NCBI RefSeq assembly: GCF_900112255.1 | Contig: NZ_FOLE01000015.1 | Span: forward strand, 1-39,823 | Length of the DNA stretch: 39,823 bases | Direction: 5' to 3' | From: Flexibacter flexilis DSM 6793 | GTDB taxonomy: Bacteria > Bacteroidota > Bacteroidia > Cytophagales > Flexibacteraceae | Shown here: positions 32,397-39,823 of the stretch, piece after piece | Numbering within the stretch: the first letter of the stretch is position 1 | Layout of the letters: each line of letters starts with the position of its first letter | Position numbers and translations under genes: made by a program | The notes under the pieces: model-generated | Databases searched by the model: none | The model's input: only the letters and a program-made list of their open reading frames with translations | Told to the model about the DNA's origin: nothing

Positions 32397-32427
32397 TTTA
32401 AGACCCCAAAGCAATGCTGCACCTTTG
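32397..32427 (+). promoter_or_regulatory. Promoter of the 32481 coiled-coil gene
   Basis: TTTA (32397-32400), a 19-base spacer and CACCTTTG (32420-32427), each one base from consensus. It argues for ATG 32481 over the upstream ATG at 32430. Confidence 0.45.
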
Positions 32428-32480
32428 TAATGTTAATTCAAGGGAATAACAACACATCTTATAAACCAAAAATAGAAATT

Positions 32481-32867
32481 ATGGCTACTAAAACCGTGCA
32501 TATTTCAGACCTTCACCACGAACATAAATTGTGGTCAAATGAATTGACTTTTCAAAAAGAAGAAATAAAAATATTCAAAAATTGGTTAGCTGAAATTTCG
32601 CAAAAAAATACAGCAACTGATATAAAAATGAAAGTGGAACATTTCCAAAATCAATTCATTCTTCACAATGAAGTTTTGGACACATTTCTACACGACATCA
32701 AGGTACACGAGCAAGAATTGGAAAAATTCGCGCAGGAAAATGAAATCGCAGCATCGCACGCCCGTTTCACAGACCACGCCAATTTCCGCGACCGTGTAGA
32801 GACACAACATTCTCTTTACAGTGCCTTGAAACATGAATTTAAAGCATTTACTTCCGAGTATTTATAA
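32481..32867 (+). CDS. Hypothetical coiled-coil protein
   Basis: A 128-residue soluble, helical protein from the chosen start (an upstream in-frame ATG at 32430 would add 17 polar residues). It is rich in His, Glu and Lys: VHISDLHHEHKLWSNELTF, then HFQNQFILHNEVLDTFLHDI and HEQELEKFAQENE. The regular spacing of hydrophobic residues suggests two long antiparallel helices, and the nine or so His could bind metal, but neither is established. Followed by two terminators. I do not recognise the family. Confidence 0.75.
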   Translation: MATKTVHISDLHHEHKLWSNELTFQKEEIKIFKNWLAEISQKNTATDIKMKVEHFQNQFILHNEVLDTFLHDIKVHEQELEKFAQENEIAASHARFTDHANFRDRVETQHSLYSALKHEFKAFTSEYL

Positions 32868-32939
32868 TTCGGAAAGAAAATAGAATTACGTTTCTGATTT
32901 AATAGTGTTTTTGATTGCAACCAATTAGACAATAAAAAT

Positions 32940-32967
32940 CCCCGTTGCCATGTAACGGGGCTTTTTT
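32940..32967 (+). terminator. Terminator of the coiled-coil gene
   Basis: CCCCGTT pairs with AACGGGG around a 7-base loop, followed by CTTTTTT. Confidence 0.9.
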
Positions 32968-32995
32968 ATAATAAGTATCTGAATTTTTTTACACA

Positions 32996-33051
32996 CAAAA
33001 ACCAACCAGTTTAAATGCTTCATGTAAGCCAATAAACTGGTTGGTTTTTTT
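32996..33051. terminator. Second, bidirectional terminator
   Basis: A perfect 13-bp stem (ACCAACCAGTTTA with TAAACTGGTTGGT) flanked by A5 and T6. It serves the minus-strand T9SS cargo gene ending at 33068 and backs up the terminator at 32940. Confidence 0.9.
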
Positions 33052-33067
33052 ATTTTTTGGTAATAAA

Positions 33068-34195
33068 TTATTCTTTTACGAGCCTTAAAATAGTGCTTCG
33101 GCCATCACGACCAACAGCTTGACAGAAATAAATACCCGACTCAAATTTTTCGACCGAAACACTTACTTTTCCCTCCGTTTGCGCTGCTTCTTTTTCTTGC
33201 AAAAGCTGACCTACTGCTGAAAATAAACGTACTTTTTGCAAAAATTCTGCCTCCACAAATACCGTTTTTTGCGCTGGACTCGGATACACTTTTGCCAAAT
33301 AATTATTTGATGATTTTACGCTTACCAAAGATTCATGCGACTGGAATCGTGTAGTCAGAATATTCGTGCCTGCGCTATCAAGTGTAAATTCCAAAATTGG
33401 TGCTTTTTTGCCTACAGCCCAATACTGGCAAGTGTTGGTGCGTATGGCAGGAATACCTAAAGGTAGCGGAATCCAAAGCGGAATTGGGGGACCAATCGGC
33501 AACTGTACAAACGTATGAACTTCTACACTAATTGTATAATCTTGTACCAACAATTGGCGCAAAGCCTGCACCGTATCATTGGGCAAAATCAGTTGCCCAT
33601 AACCATTGATGCTGTCTATTACATCAACGGTCAGCACAAGTTTTATAGAGTCCACCGTAACACTTGAACCACTAATCACGATAGTAGTATCATACGCAAA
33701 CTTTACTTCGCCAGCACCCGACGAGGCCGATACGTGATTATAATTAGCAGGCAAAGGCAGCAGCTCCAACTTTGGAGAAACCGTAAATTTTAAAGAAGAG
33801 AAATCTATGGGAAATAATGAGGAGTCCGTTTGAACAGAATCCAAACCCGCACCCATTACAAAACCTTGCAGGAACAAACCATTGCTTGCTTTTTCCATGT
33901 AAAGATATTGGCCATCTTGGAACATCGCCAAATTAGCCCCCGCAAAAATATTGCCTTGTGGCGTTTGCGATGGATTCAAATAATTGACAGTATCATTGCC
34001 GACACCTTCCAAGTCCGAAAAAATCCAAATTTGATTCGCGCCAGCCGTTCCAAAACCACCCGCATAATTAAGTGCTGTTTTATAAATCACTTGATCGCCC
34101 GCATTAGCCACATCGGCAGCCTGAATCGTAATTTGTGCTTGTGCGTTTAGTGTCCATGCGCACAAGACAGACAATAGATATACTATTTTTTTCAT
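33068..34195 (-). CDS. T9SS type A sorting domain-containing secreted protein
   Basis: A 375-residue secreted protein. The signal peptide is MKKIVYLLSVLCAWTLNAQA. The body is beta-rich with no enzyme motif. The last about 75 residues are a T9SS type A C-terminal domain: VYPSPAQKTVFVE, then VRLFSAVGQLL, the Gly of ESGIYFCQ and a final STILRLVKE. That domain directs export through the outer membrane and is normally cleaved or anchored. The protein shows the organism has a type IX system. The function of the N-terminal 300 residues is unknown. Confidence 0.9.
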   Translation of the reverse strand: MKKIVYLLSVLCAWTLNAQAQITIQAADVANAGDQVIYKTALNYAGGFGTAGANQIWIFSDLEGVGNDTVNYLNPSQTPQGNIFAGANLAMFQDGQYLYMEKASNGLFLQGFVMGAGLDSVQTDSSLFPIDFSSLKFTVSPKLELLPLPANYNHVSASSGAGEVKFAYDTTIVISGSSVTVDSIKLVLTVDVIDSINGYGQLILPNDTVQALRQLLVQDYTISVEVHTFVQLPIGPPIPLWIPLPLGIPAIRTNTCQYWAVGKKAPILEFTLDSAGTNILTTRFQSHESLVSVKSSNNYLAKVYPSPAQKTVFVEAEFLQKVRLFSAVGQLLQEKEAAQTEGKVSVSVEKFESGIYFCQAVGRDGRSTILRLVKE

Positions 34196-34395
34196 AATTT
34201 TTTTGATGATTAACTTATTTAATCACAATATTAATTAATATAAAAAAGATGAAGGGTCGAATTAAATACAAAGCAGCATTTTTGTGTGTTAAAATGATTA
34301 TTTTTAAGGATAAATAGCTAACGAACTAAATAGCCTTGTTTTTGTTTTTATGAAAATGACAAAGCTATTGGTTTGTCTGTCTATCTGTTAGGTTT

Positions 34396-35976
34396 ATGAT
34401 TGCAACGTCTCAATACACGGTACAACACGTGCCACTGCCCCAAACGCAACAGTTTGGGCAACTTTTCTTGGATTTTTTGGCGCAAAAAGAATGGTTAGCT
34501 CCTTTGCATGGGCATTATCCGTCTGTTTTCAATTTTGAAAAACAAATCGCGCTCAAACAAGGTTTTTCCAGCGATTCGCGTAACACACTCACACAAGTAT
34601 TACGGGAACAGTATGCCAATATAACGGTTAGCCCTGAAGTTTCCAATAATATCGAAGCACTTTTGCAACCCAACACGTTTACCATCACGACAGGGCATCA
34701 GCTTAATATTTTTACGGGGCCACTGTATTTTATATATAAAATCGTGACTGTTATCAATGTCTCGCAAAAACTGTCGGAGCAATTTCCGCAATACAATTTT
34801 GTGCCTGTGTATTGGGCAGCCACCGAAGACCACGACGCGGCAGAAATCAATCATTTTAATTTGTTTGGAAAAAAATACGAGTGGACAACCGCACAAACTG
34901 GTGCAGTAGGCCGTTTCAGCACCGAAGGACTTGGCGATTTGCTCGACACACTTCCCGAACGTTTCGAACTATTTGAAAAGGCTTATCGCGAACATCGCAG
35001 CCTTTCGGAAGCTACGTGTATTTTTATAAACGAATTATTTGGTAATCAAGGGCTTGTAATGTTAGATGCAGACCATGCCGCATTCAAAAAAGCCTTGCGG
35101 CCTGTCATGCAACAAGATATTTTTGAGCAACTGACCCAAAAGCAAACCGCTACGGCGCAAACGCTTTTGGAAGCCAACGGCCACAAACCACAAATTCATA
35201 TTCGCGAAATCAACTTCTTTTATTTGGATAAAAATGTCCGTGAACGCATCGTAAAAGATGGCGAGACGTATCGCACCTTGAACACGGATTTGGTTTGGAC
35301 GACGGCACAAATGGCCGAGTTAATAGAAAATTCGCCCGAAAAATTGAGTCCAAATGTTTCACTACGCCCTGTTTATCAAGAACTTATATTGCCAAATCTT
35401 TCGTACACAGGCGGAGCGGCTGAAGTGGCGTATTGGCTACAACTCAAACCCGTTTTTGATGCGCTGCATTTGCCTTATCCGATACTTTTGCCGCGTAATT
35501 TTGTGCTGTTCATCACAGCCGCCAACGCAAAGAAAATCAGCAAATTAGAGCTTTCGCAAGACGACATTTGGCGCGATGAGGCCAGCCTCAAACAGCAATA
35601 TTTGGCGGAAGTGGGTGCGGAATTTTCGGCGGAAATTATCCAAAAACAAATTCAGCAACTTTTTGAACAATTGGGTACTCAAGCAGCGCAAGCCGACAAA
35701 ACACTTCAAGATTTTGTAAAAGCAGAAGCCGCACGCACCGAAAAAATAGTGGAAGGAATAGAAAAACGTGTTCGGAAAGCCGAAGAAAAGAAACACGAAA
35801 CGGCTATTAACCAGATTATTAGCCTCAAACAAAAACTTTTCCCAAATGGTGGTTTGCAGGAGCGCAGCGAGAATTTTTTGAATTATTATGCCAATAATCC
35901 ATTGTTTATCAAGCAATTATTGGAAACGATAGACCCGTTCCGCATCGAATTTCATGTGCTAACGGAAAGTATCTAA
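34396..35976 (+). CDS. bshC: Putative cysteine ligase BshC (bacillithiol biosynthesis)
   Basis: A 526-residue enzyme that adds cysteine to glucosaminyl-malate, the last step of bacillithiol synthesis. Family blocks are TTGHQLNIFTGPLY (98-111), YKIVTVI and PVYWAATEDHDAAEIN (137-152), a nucleotide-binding-like core, and LPYPILLPRNFVL. A long coiled coil (about 410-490) near the C-terminus is typical. Bacillithiol is the low-molecular-weight thiol of many Bacteroidota. Neither bshA nor bshB is nearby. Confidence 0.92.
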   Translation: MIATSQYTVQHVPLPQTQQFGQLFLDFLAQKEWLAPLHGHYPSVFNFEKQIALKQGFSSDSRNTLTQVLREQYANITVSPEVSNNIEALLQPNTFTITTGHQLNIFTGPLYFIYKIVTVINVSQKLSEQFPQYNFVPVYWAATEDHDAAEINHFNLFGKKYEWTTAQTGAVGRFSTEGLGDLLDTLPERFELFEKAYREHRSLSEATCIFINELFGNQGLVMLDADHAAFKKALRPVMQQDIFEQLTQKQTATAQTLLEANGHKPQIHIREINFFYLDKNVRERIVKDGETYRTLNTDLVWTTAQMAELIENSPEKLSPNVSLRPVYQELILPNLSYTGGAAEVAYWLQLKPVFDALHLPYPILLPRNFVLFITAANAKKISKLELSQDDIWRDEASLKQQYLAEVGAEFSAEIIQKQIQQLFEQLGTQAAQADKTLQDFVKAEAARTEKIVEGIEKRVRKAEEKKHETAINQIISLKQKLFPNGGLQERSENFLNYYANNPLFIKQLLETIDPFRIEFHVLTESI

Positions 35977-35985
35977 ACAAAGATT

Positions 35986-36022
35986 TTTGGGAGCGAGGCG
36001 ATAGTCTTTCTCCCAAACTTTT
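35986..36022 (+). terminator. Terminator of bshC
   Basis: TTTGGGAG (35986-35993) pairs with CTCCCAAA (36010-36017) around a 16-base loop, followed by CTTTTC. It lies 9 bases past the stop. Confidence 0.65.
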
Positions 36023-36023
36023 C

Positions 36024-36031
36024 TAAATTTG
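36024..36031 (+). promoter_or_regulatory. -7 box of the BatA-like gene
   Basis: TAAATTTG matches TAnnTTTG, 62 bases before the ATG. The -33 region overlaps the bshC terminator and is not clear. Confidence 0.5.
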
Positions 36032-36093
36032 TCTGAGTGTATCAAGAAAATACATATTTATTCCAACTAACATATTAACAGACAAGGCATTAG

Positions 36094-37146
36094 ATGTTTA
36101 GCGAAGCAAATAATATTTGGGAATGGTTTTCGGGAATTTGGTTTGCCCCCGCAACGCTACTTTCTTTCGACTACGAATTTCCGATTTTGCTTTATGGCAT
36201 TCCTGCCGTTCCACTGCTGTTTTTCTTGCGTTGGCTACTATTTTTTCGTTTTAGGCAAAAAATAGAAATTGCATTTTTTGAAGGCGAGGTAAAAAGGAGC
36301 TGGGGCAGCTTGTTGCGCTTTGTACCCGATATTATTCAGGCCTTGAGCCTTATGCTTATTCTGTTTGCGCTGGCACGTCCGCAGCGCACCAACGAACAAA
36401 TAGAGCAATACACGGAAGGCATAGACATTATGTTGGTACTGGATTTGTCGGAGTCTATGCGCATCGAAGACTTTAAGCCCAACCGCTTGGAAGCCTCTAA
36501 AGAAGTTGCCCGAAAGTTTATCGCTGGGCGTTTTCAAGACCGCATTGGTATTGTAGTTTTTGCGGGTGATGCGTTCTCTCTTTCCCCATTAACTACTGAT
36601 TATAAACTACTTGACACGTATTTAAGTGAAATAGATTTTGGACTTATCAGCAAACCAGGTACGGCCATCGGCAGCGCGTTGGGCGTTGCAACTAACCGCA
36701 TGCGGGAATCCAAAGCGCGTTCTAAAGTAATGATTCTCATCAGCGACGGCGAAAACACAGCAGGAAATATTGACCCAATCACCGCCGCAGAACTCGCAAA
36801 AGCCTACGGCATCAAAATTTATAGTATTGCGGTGGGCAAAGAAGGTGCCGTTCCTGTCGGGACAGATGCTTTCGGCAATACGGTTTACGAAGAAAATACA
36901 TTGGACGAAACGACTTTGCGCAAAATTGCATCTATCGGAGAAGGTCAGTTTTTTAGAGCTTCCAACAACAAGGCTTTAGACGAGATTTTTAACAAAATCA
37001 ACACTTACGAAAAAGCAGAAATCAAAGAAACGCGTTTCAAAGATACGCGCGACTTTTATCACATTTACCTGACTTGGGCAATTGTCTTTTTCTTGCTTTG
37101 GTTGGCCACCAAAAATACATTTATGTCCAACGCCCTCGAAGACTAA
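36094..37146 (+). CDS. batA: VWA domain-containing protein, BatA-like
   Basis: A 350-residue membrane protein. Two N-terminal helices (about 30-52 and 72-95) precede a von Willebrand A domain (about 108-300), then one C-terminal helix (about 326-343). The metal-dependent adhesion site is complete: Asp117-x-Ser119-x-Ser121 (LDLSESM), the Thr of KPGTAIGSAL and the Asp of ISDGENT. This is the BatA layout of the Bacteroides aerotolerance operon. The usual partners (MoxR ATPase, DUF58, BatB, TPR proteins) are not adjacent, which is unusual. Its stop overlaps that of the convergent hydrolase gene by 4 bases. Confidence 0.9.
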   Translation: MFSEANNIWEWFSGIWFAPATLLSFDYEFPILLYGIPAVPLLFFLRWLLFFRFRQKIEIAFFEGEVKRSWGSLLRFVPDIIQALSLMLILFALARPQRTNEQIEQYTEGIDIMLVLDLSESMRIEDFKPNRLEASKEVARKFIAGRFQDRIGIVVFAGDAFSLSPLTTDYKLLDTYLSEIDFGLISKPGTAIGSALGVATNRMRESKARSKVMILISDGENTAGNIDPITAAELAKAYGIKIYSIAVGKEGAVPVGTDAFGNTVYEENTLDETTLRKIASIGEGQFFRASNNKALDEIFNKINTYEKAEIKETRFKDTRDFYHIYLTWAIVFFLLWLATKNTFMSNALED

Positions 37147-37934
37147 GCCGCTTTTTCTGAGGATAAACGCTTGATAAAATTAATAGAAATCTGATTGAAT
37201 TGTTCGGGCTGATCCACGTTACAAACGTGTCCGCTATTGCTCACCACATACAATTCCGAATGTTTGTGCTTGTCCACAATCATTTTTACAGGCGGCAAAA
37301 ACATATAATCTTCTTCGCCCATCAGATAAAGCGTCGGAATCGGCAATTCCTTTTCTTTGAAATAACGCAACAGCGGATTTACTTCGTAAGTGAGTCTGTA
37401 CCAGCGCAAAAACTCTTTTTGACAAAGTTTTTTCGCTTCGTTTATAAACAAAGTTCGCGAACTTTTATGTCGTTTTTTGGGCATAATAATCCATGCAAAA
37501 AGGCTATATAACCACATATACGGCACTATATTTTTGAATAAATTACCAGCTCCCGACAAAAATCGTGCACGGAAATTCAGACGCGTAATTGCTCCGCCCA
37601 ACACCATAGATTCGATGCGATGCGGAGCAAGTTCGCCAATGGTTCGGATAATAATCGTACCTAACGAAATGCCCACAAAATGCGCTTTTTGAATTTGCGC
37701 CGAGTCCAACGTATCCAAAATTTCTTTGGCAATATCCTTAAAAGAATAATTGCTGTAATTGTTCAAAATTTGTTTGGACTTTCCGTGTCCGCGCAAATCC
37801 AGCAGCATTACATTAAAATTCTGTTTGTAATCTTTCAGTTGCTTAAACCAAATAGACGAGTTTCCGCCTGCGCCATGCACAAACACCACCCAAGGTGCAG
37901 TTGCATTTAGTTCAAATTTTTTGAAATATAACAT
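37143..37934 (-). CDS. Alpha/beta hydrolase
   Basis: A 263-residue serine hydrolase with the full triad: Ser90 in GISLG, Asp209 in GEEDYMF, His236 in SNSGHVC. The oxyanion region is VFVHGAGGNSS. A cap domain rich in aromatic residues sits between (about 120-185). Substrate unknown; no signal peptide. It is the last gene of the minus-strand bactofilin operon, 50 bases after ctlX. A 12-base motif upstream (37971-37982) is shared with the DUF5606 gene, so it may also have its own promoter. Confidence 0.9.
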   Translation of the reverse strand: MLYFKKFELNATAPWVVFVHGAGGNSSIWFKQLKDYKQNFNVMLLDLRGHGKSKQILNNYSNYSFKDIAKEILDTLDSAQIQKAHFVGISLGTIIIRTIGELAPHRIESMVLGGAITRLNFRARFLSGAGNLFKNIVPYMWLYSLFAWIIMPKKRHKSSRTLFINEAKKLCQKEFLRWYRLTYEVNPLLRYFKEKELPIPTLYLMGEEDYMFLPPVKMIVDKHKHSELYVVSNSGHVCNVDQPEQFNQISINFIKRLSSEKAA

Positions 37935-37970
37935 ATACGTGTTGTTGTGTTTGTAGAAATCGTTAGTAGC

Positions 37971-37982
37971 AGATTATCAGCA
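37971..37982 (-). promoter_or_regulatory. Shared upstream motif before the hydrolase gene
   Basis: AGATTATCAGCA (plus-strand reading) recurs exactly at 13528-13539. Here it lies 37-48 bases upstream of the start codon, there 40-51, and the flanks are also alike (CGTTA, TTGTGT). Confidence 0.4.
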
Positions 37983-37984
37983 AT

Positions 37985-38917
37985 TTATTTTTGAGGTAAA
38001 AATACTTCGGCAATCATGCAGCGTGCACTTCCACCGCCCACGTATTCGATGGTCGGAATCGGCAACGCCAACAATTTACCATATTTTTCCATTTGTTGTT
38101 TTTGTTCGGCACTAAAACCATTCAAAGCACTTTCGGACATTACAACCACGCTACCACCGTTGTTGGTAGCCAACTGAATAATATTTCCACAAAAACTTTT
38201 TTCGGTTTGCTCCAATGAAATATCAATTACTTCGCGGTGTTTGGCAAGCTCCGTTAGTACGCTGGCGCGTTCTTTTTCGGGAATAGCCTCCGCACAAATC
38301 ACAGCAAATTTATCGCCAATACTCATCACTACATTTGTATGGTAAAATTCTTTGCCCGTCGAGCTAATCGCATCAAAAACAACTGCTTTTTCATAGCCCA
38401 ACATTTTTACAAAATTATTGACCTGTACTTCTTCCGTTCGGATGGAGCGCGAAGCATAAACTACTTTATTAATTCTGTCAATCACCATACTGCCCGTTCC
38501 TTCCAAAATCGGGCGGCTGGTATTTGTTCCGCCCAAATACAACAAGCCATTCACCGACAAGTTATTTTTAGCAAACAAATTTTCCACATCAGGCCAACGC
38601 AAGGCCTCCGCTCGGCGATTTGGCGCGTACATTGGATAAATAACTACCGCACCAGTGGATTCTGTGGAAATCCAATTGTTCGGAAAAACAGCATCTGGCG
38701 TTTTAGCCGCGTGAGGTTCTATGTTTTTTCCCAAAACCAACACTTTTACACCTGCCTGCGTGAGTAACTGAACGGCTTTTTCAAACTCATTGAGAGCCAG
38801 TTCGTTTACATTTTGTTGTTCGGGATTATGTTGAAATTCGTTGTCAGTTGCAGTTTGCTCATTGAAAGCAAAATCCACAGGCCTAACCATCAAAACGGTA
38901 TTAGTTAATTGATGCAT
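37985..38917 (-). CDS. ctlX: Citrulline hydrolase / arginine deiminase-related protein
   Basis: A 310-residue guanidino-modifying enzyme of the amidinotransferase/arginine-deiminase fold, of the group called CtlX. Active-site segments are DAVFPNNWIST (about 75-85), GTGSMVIDR, FYHTNVVMSIG with the catalytic His, and GGGSARCM with the nucleophile Cys300. CtlX is thought to act on citrulline or a related substrate; the reaction here is inferred from the family. It lies 9 bases after atpZ, an unusual partner. Confidence 0.88.
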   Translation of the reverse strand: MHQLTNTVLMVRPVDFAFNEQTATDNEFQHNPEQQNVNELALNEFEKAVQLLTQAGVKVLVLGKNIEPHAAKTPDAVFPNNWISTESTGAVVIYPMYAPNRRAEALRWPDVENLFAKNNLSVNGLLYLGGTNTSRPILEGTGSMVIDRINKVVYASRSIRTEEVQVNNFVKMLGYEKAVVFDAISSTGKEFYHTNVVMSIGDKFAVICAEAIPEKERASVLTELAKHREVIDISLEQTEKSFCGNIIQLATNNGGSVVVMSESALNGFSAEQKQQMEKYGKLLALPIPTIEYVGGGSARCMIAEVFLPQK

Positions 38918-38926
38918 GTGTATAAA

Positions 38927-39157
38927 TTAAGAATTGTCTTTTCCTAAATCTCTAATCACAGCCACGAGCGAAATCGTAACGGCAAGCAAACTTAACGAAA
39001 TAGTCATATAAGGGACTTTCAGCTTCCAGTAACCATCAAGCCAAATACCCGCATAGGTAAAAAGTCCAATAGTTGCCACCATCTGAAATGCCAAACCCGA
39101 ATACTTTGCATATAAGTTTGCGGATTTACGAAAGTTTTTTGATTTATCGTCTTCCAC
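38927..39157 (-). CDS. atpZ: AtpZ/AtpI family protein
   Basis: A 76-residue membrane protein with two helices (about 22-42 and 49-69) and the family pattern YSGLAFQMVATIGLFTYAGI. AtpZ proteins help assemble the ATP synthase c-ring or bring in Mg or Ca, and in Bacteroidota they normally precede atpB. Here they precede ctlX instead, with no ATP synthase gene in the window. The gene is 6 bases after the bactofilin stop. Confidence 0.88.
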   Translation of the reverse strand: MEDDKSKNFRKSANLYAKYSGLAFQMVATIGLFTYAGIWLDGYWKLKVPYMTISLSLLAVTISLVAVIRDLGKDNS

Positions 39158-39163
39158 AAAAGC

Positions 39164-39556
39164 CTATTTTGTAGTTTGTTGTTGGCTCACCGTGTTGCCC
39201 ATTTTACAAAGGCCATTAAATACAGCTCCTGCTTCTACCACCAATTTAGCCGTATTAATATCTCCATTGATAACTGAAGTAGTTTTTAACGTCAAAAGCT
39301 CGGCTATATCTGTTTTTCCTTTTACTGTTCCCGCAATTTCTGCATTTTGAGCAGTGATATTACCCTCTATTTCAGCAGATTGCCCCAAAACTATTTTGGC
39401 TTTAGAAACCAAATTGCCAATTAAACGGCCTTCAATTCTAATATTTCCATTCGTAATAATATTACCCTCAATCACAGTTCCTTTTCCGATAATATTATTA
39501 GAACTGCTCGCATCTTCTGCGGTTCTTTGCTCCTCTTTGCTGCCAAATAGTGCCAT
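39164..39556 (-). CDS. Bactofilin (polymer-forming cytoskeletal protein)
   Basis: A 130-residue bactofilin. After a flexible, Ser/Glu-rich N-terminus (MALFGSKEEQRTAED) comes the right-handed beta-helix of short repeated rungs: NIIGKGTVIEGNIITNG, NIRIEGRLIGN, IVLGQSAEIEGNI and VINGDINTAKLVVE. Bactofilins polymerise without nucleotide and organise cell-wall and envelope factors. It is the first gene of the operon with atpZ and ctlX, and a near-perfect promoter precedes it. Confidence 0.95.
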   Translation of the reverse strand: MALFGSKEEQRTAEDASSSNNIIGKGTVIEGNIITNGNIRIEGRLIGNLVSKAKIVLGQSAEIEGNITAQNAEIAGTVKGKTDIAELLTLKTTSVINGDINTAKLVVEAGAVFNGLCKMGNTVSQQQTTK

Positions 39557-39622
39557 AAGTTTTTGGTTAAAATTGAATTAGTAAGACAGTAATATGTAAA
39601 GTATTGAAAATAGGGTGATCAG

Positions 39623-39654
39623 CAAAGATAAATAAGATAGCACTTAAAGGCAAA
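39623..39654 (-). promoter_or_regulatory. Promoter of the bactofilin operon
   Basis: On the minus strand: TTTG (39651-39654), a 20-base spacer and TATCTTTG (39623-39630). Both boxes are exact matches. The leader would be about 60 bases. Confidence 0.8.
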
Positions 39655-39744
39655 AGAAAAGCCTTTGAGTAAGTATATCCTTGCAAAATAAAAACATGGG
39701 CTTGTTTTTAAAAACTTATTTAGGGAATGGTATAAACAGCAAAG

Positions 39745-39771
39745 AGGGTCATCTCTTGTGAAGATGACCCT
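39745..39771 (-). terminator. Terminator of the rRNA operon
   Basis: AGGGTCATCT (39745-39754) pairs perfectly with AGATGACCCT (39762-39771) around a 7-base loop. On the minus strand it comes 9 bases after the 5S gene and is followed by CTTTGCTGTTTA. Confidence 0.85.
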
Positions 39772-39780
39772 GTGCTTAAT

Positions 39781-39823
39781 AAGGTTGGCAGCTACCTACT
39801 CTCCCACGTGTGACCGCAGTACC
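39781..39823 (-). rRNA. rrf: 5S ribosomal RNA, 3' end (partial)
   Basis: On the minus strand the sequence ends GTGGGAGAGTAGGTAGCTGCC, the conserved helix near the 3' end of bacterial 5S rRNA (E. coli: GCGAGAGTAGGGAACTGCC). About 43 of some 110 bases are in the window; the rest is beyond the right edge. The exact 3' end is uncertain by a few bases (about 39781-39785). Confidence 0.9.

Overview
The window is a chromosomal segment from a member of the Bacteroidota, most likely of the Cytophagales or a nearby lineage. This rests on Bacteroidota-type promoters (TTTG, 19-20 bases, TAnnTTTG), a protein with a type IX secretion (T9SS) sorting domain, a PorE-like OmpA protein, a DUF5606 protein, a bacillithiol enzyme (BshC), a CtlX hydrolase, and lipoproteins with Cys-Lys-Lys-Asp after the lipobox. 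The species cannot be named from the sequence alone. Most of the window is core chromosome with short accessory scars.

Layout. Positions 1-440 hold three diverged copies of a minus-strand promoter module spaced exactly 159 bp apart, pointing out of the left edge, probably toward an rRNA operon. At the right edge (39781-39823) is the 3' end of a 5S rRNA gene on the same strand, followed by its terminator. The segment therefore probably lies between two co-directional rrn operons. From 476 to 9239 come a secreted carboxypeptidase-regulatory-like protein, a Wzi/RemB-like outer-membrane protein, FtsK with an LD-carboxypeptidase, and a polyprenyl glycosylphosphotransferase with a lipoprotein. From 9313 to 12045 come Pcm, a 21-bp tandem array, a Nudix hydrolase and the pyruvate dehydrogenase E1 alpha subunit. 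Positions 12078-12469 are a small gene graveyard, including a frameshifted XRE-type regulator. Then follow a small lipoprotein, DUF5606, a PorE-like OmpA protein, an Rpn-family transposase-like nuclease flanked by 23-bp direct repeats, and MetG.

From 18968 to 25033 are a divergent MerC-like/OxyR pair, GDP-mannose synthesis (ManC), a YfiR-like protein, TyrS and HolA. Positions 25062-28912 form a copper module: a small AraC regulator with an N-terminal CxxC metal-binding segment, a 23-unit 21-bp tandem array, a CopA ATPase and a CopZ-like chaperone. Next come a second AraC regulator, an old-yellow-enzyme NADPH dehydrogenase, two small membrane proteins, a coiled-coil protein, a T9SS cargo protein, BshC, a BatA-type VWA protein, and a minus-strand operon of bactofilin, AtpZ, CtlX and an alpha/beta hydrolase.

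Themes. Several loci deal with redox and metal stress: OxyR with both redox cysteines, MerC, copper efflux, the old yellow enzyme, BshC and Pcm. Others build the envelope: FtsK, LdcA, the PorE-like protein, ManC, the glycosylphosphotransferase and bactofilin. The least explained structures are the tandem promoter array, the two 21-bp arrays that share a heptad codon logic, the Rpn insertion scar at the end of the OmpA gene, and the regulator graveyard.
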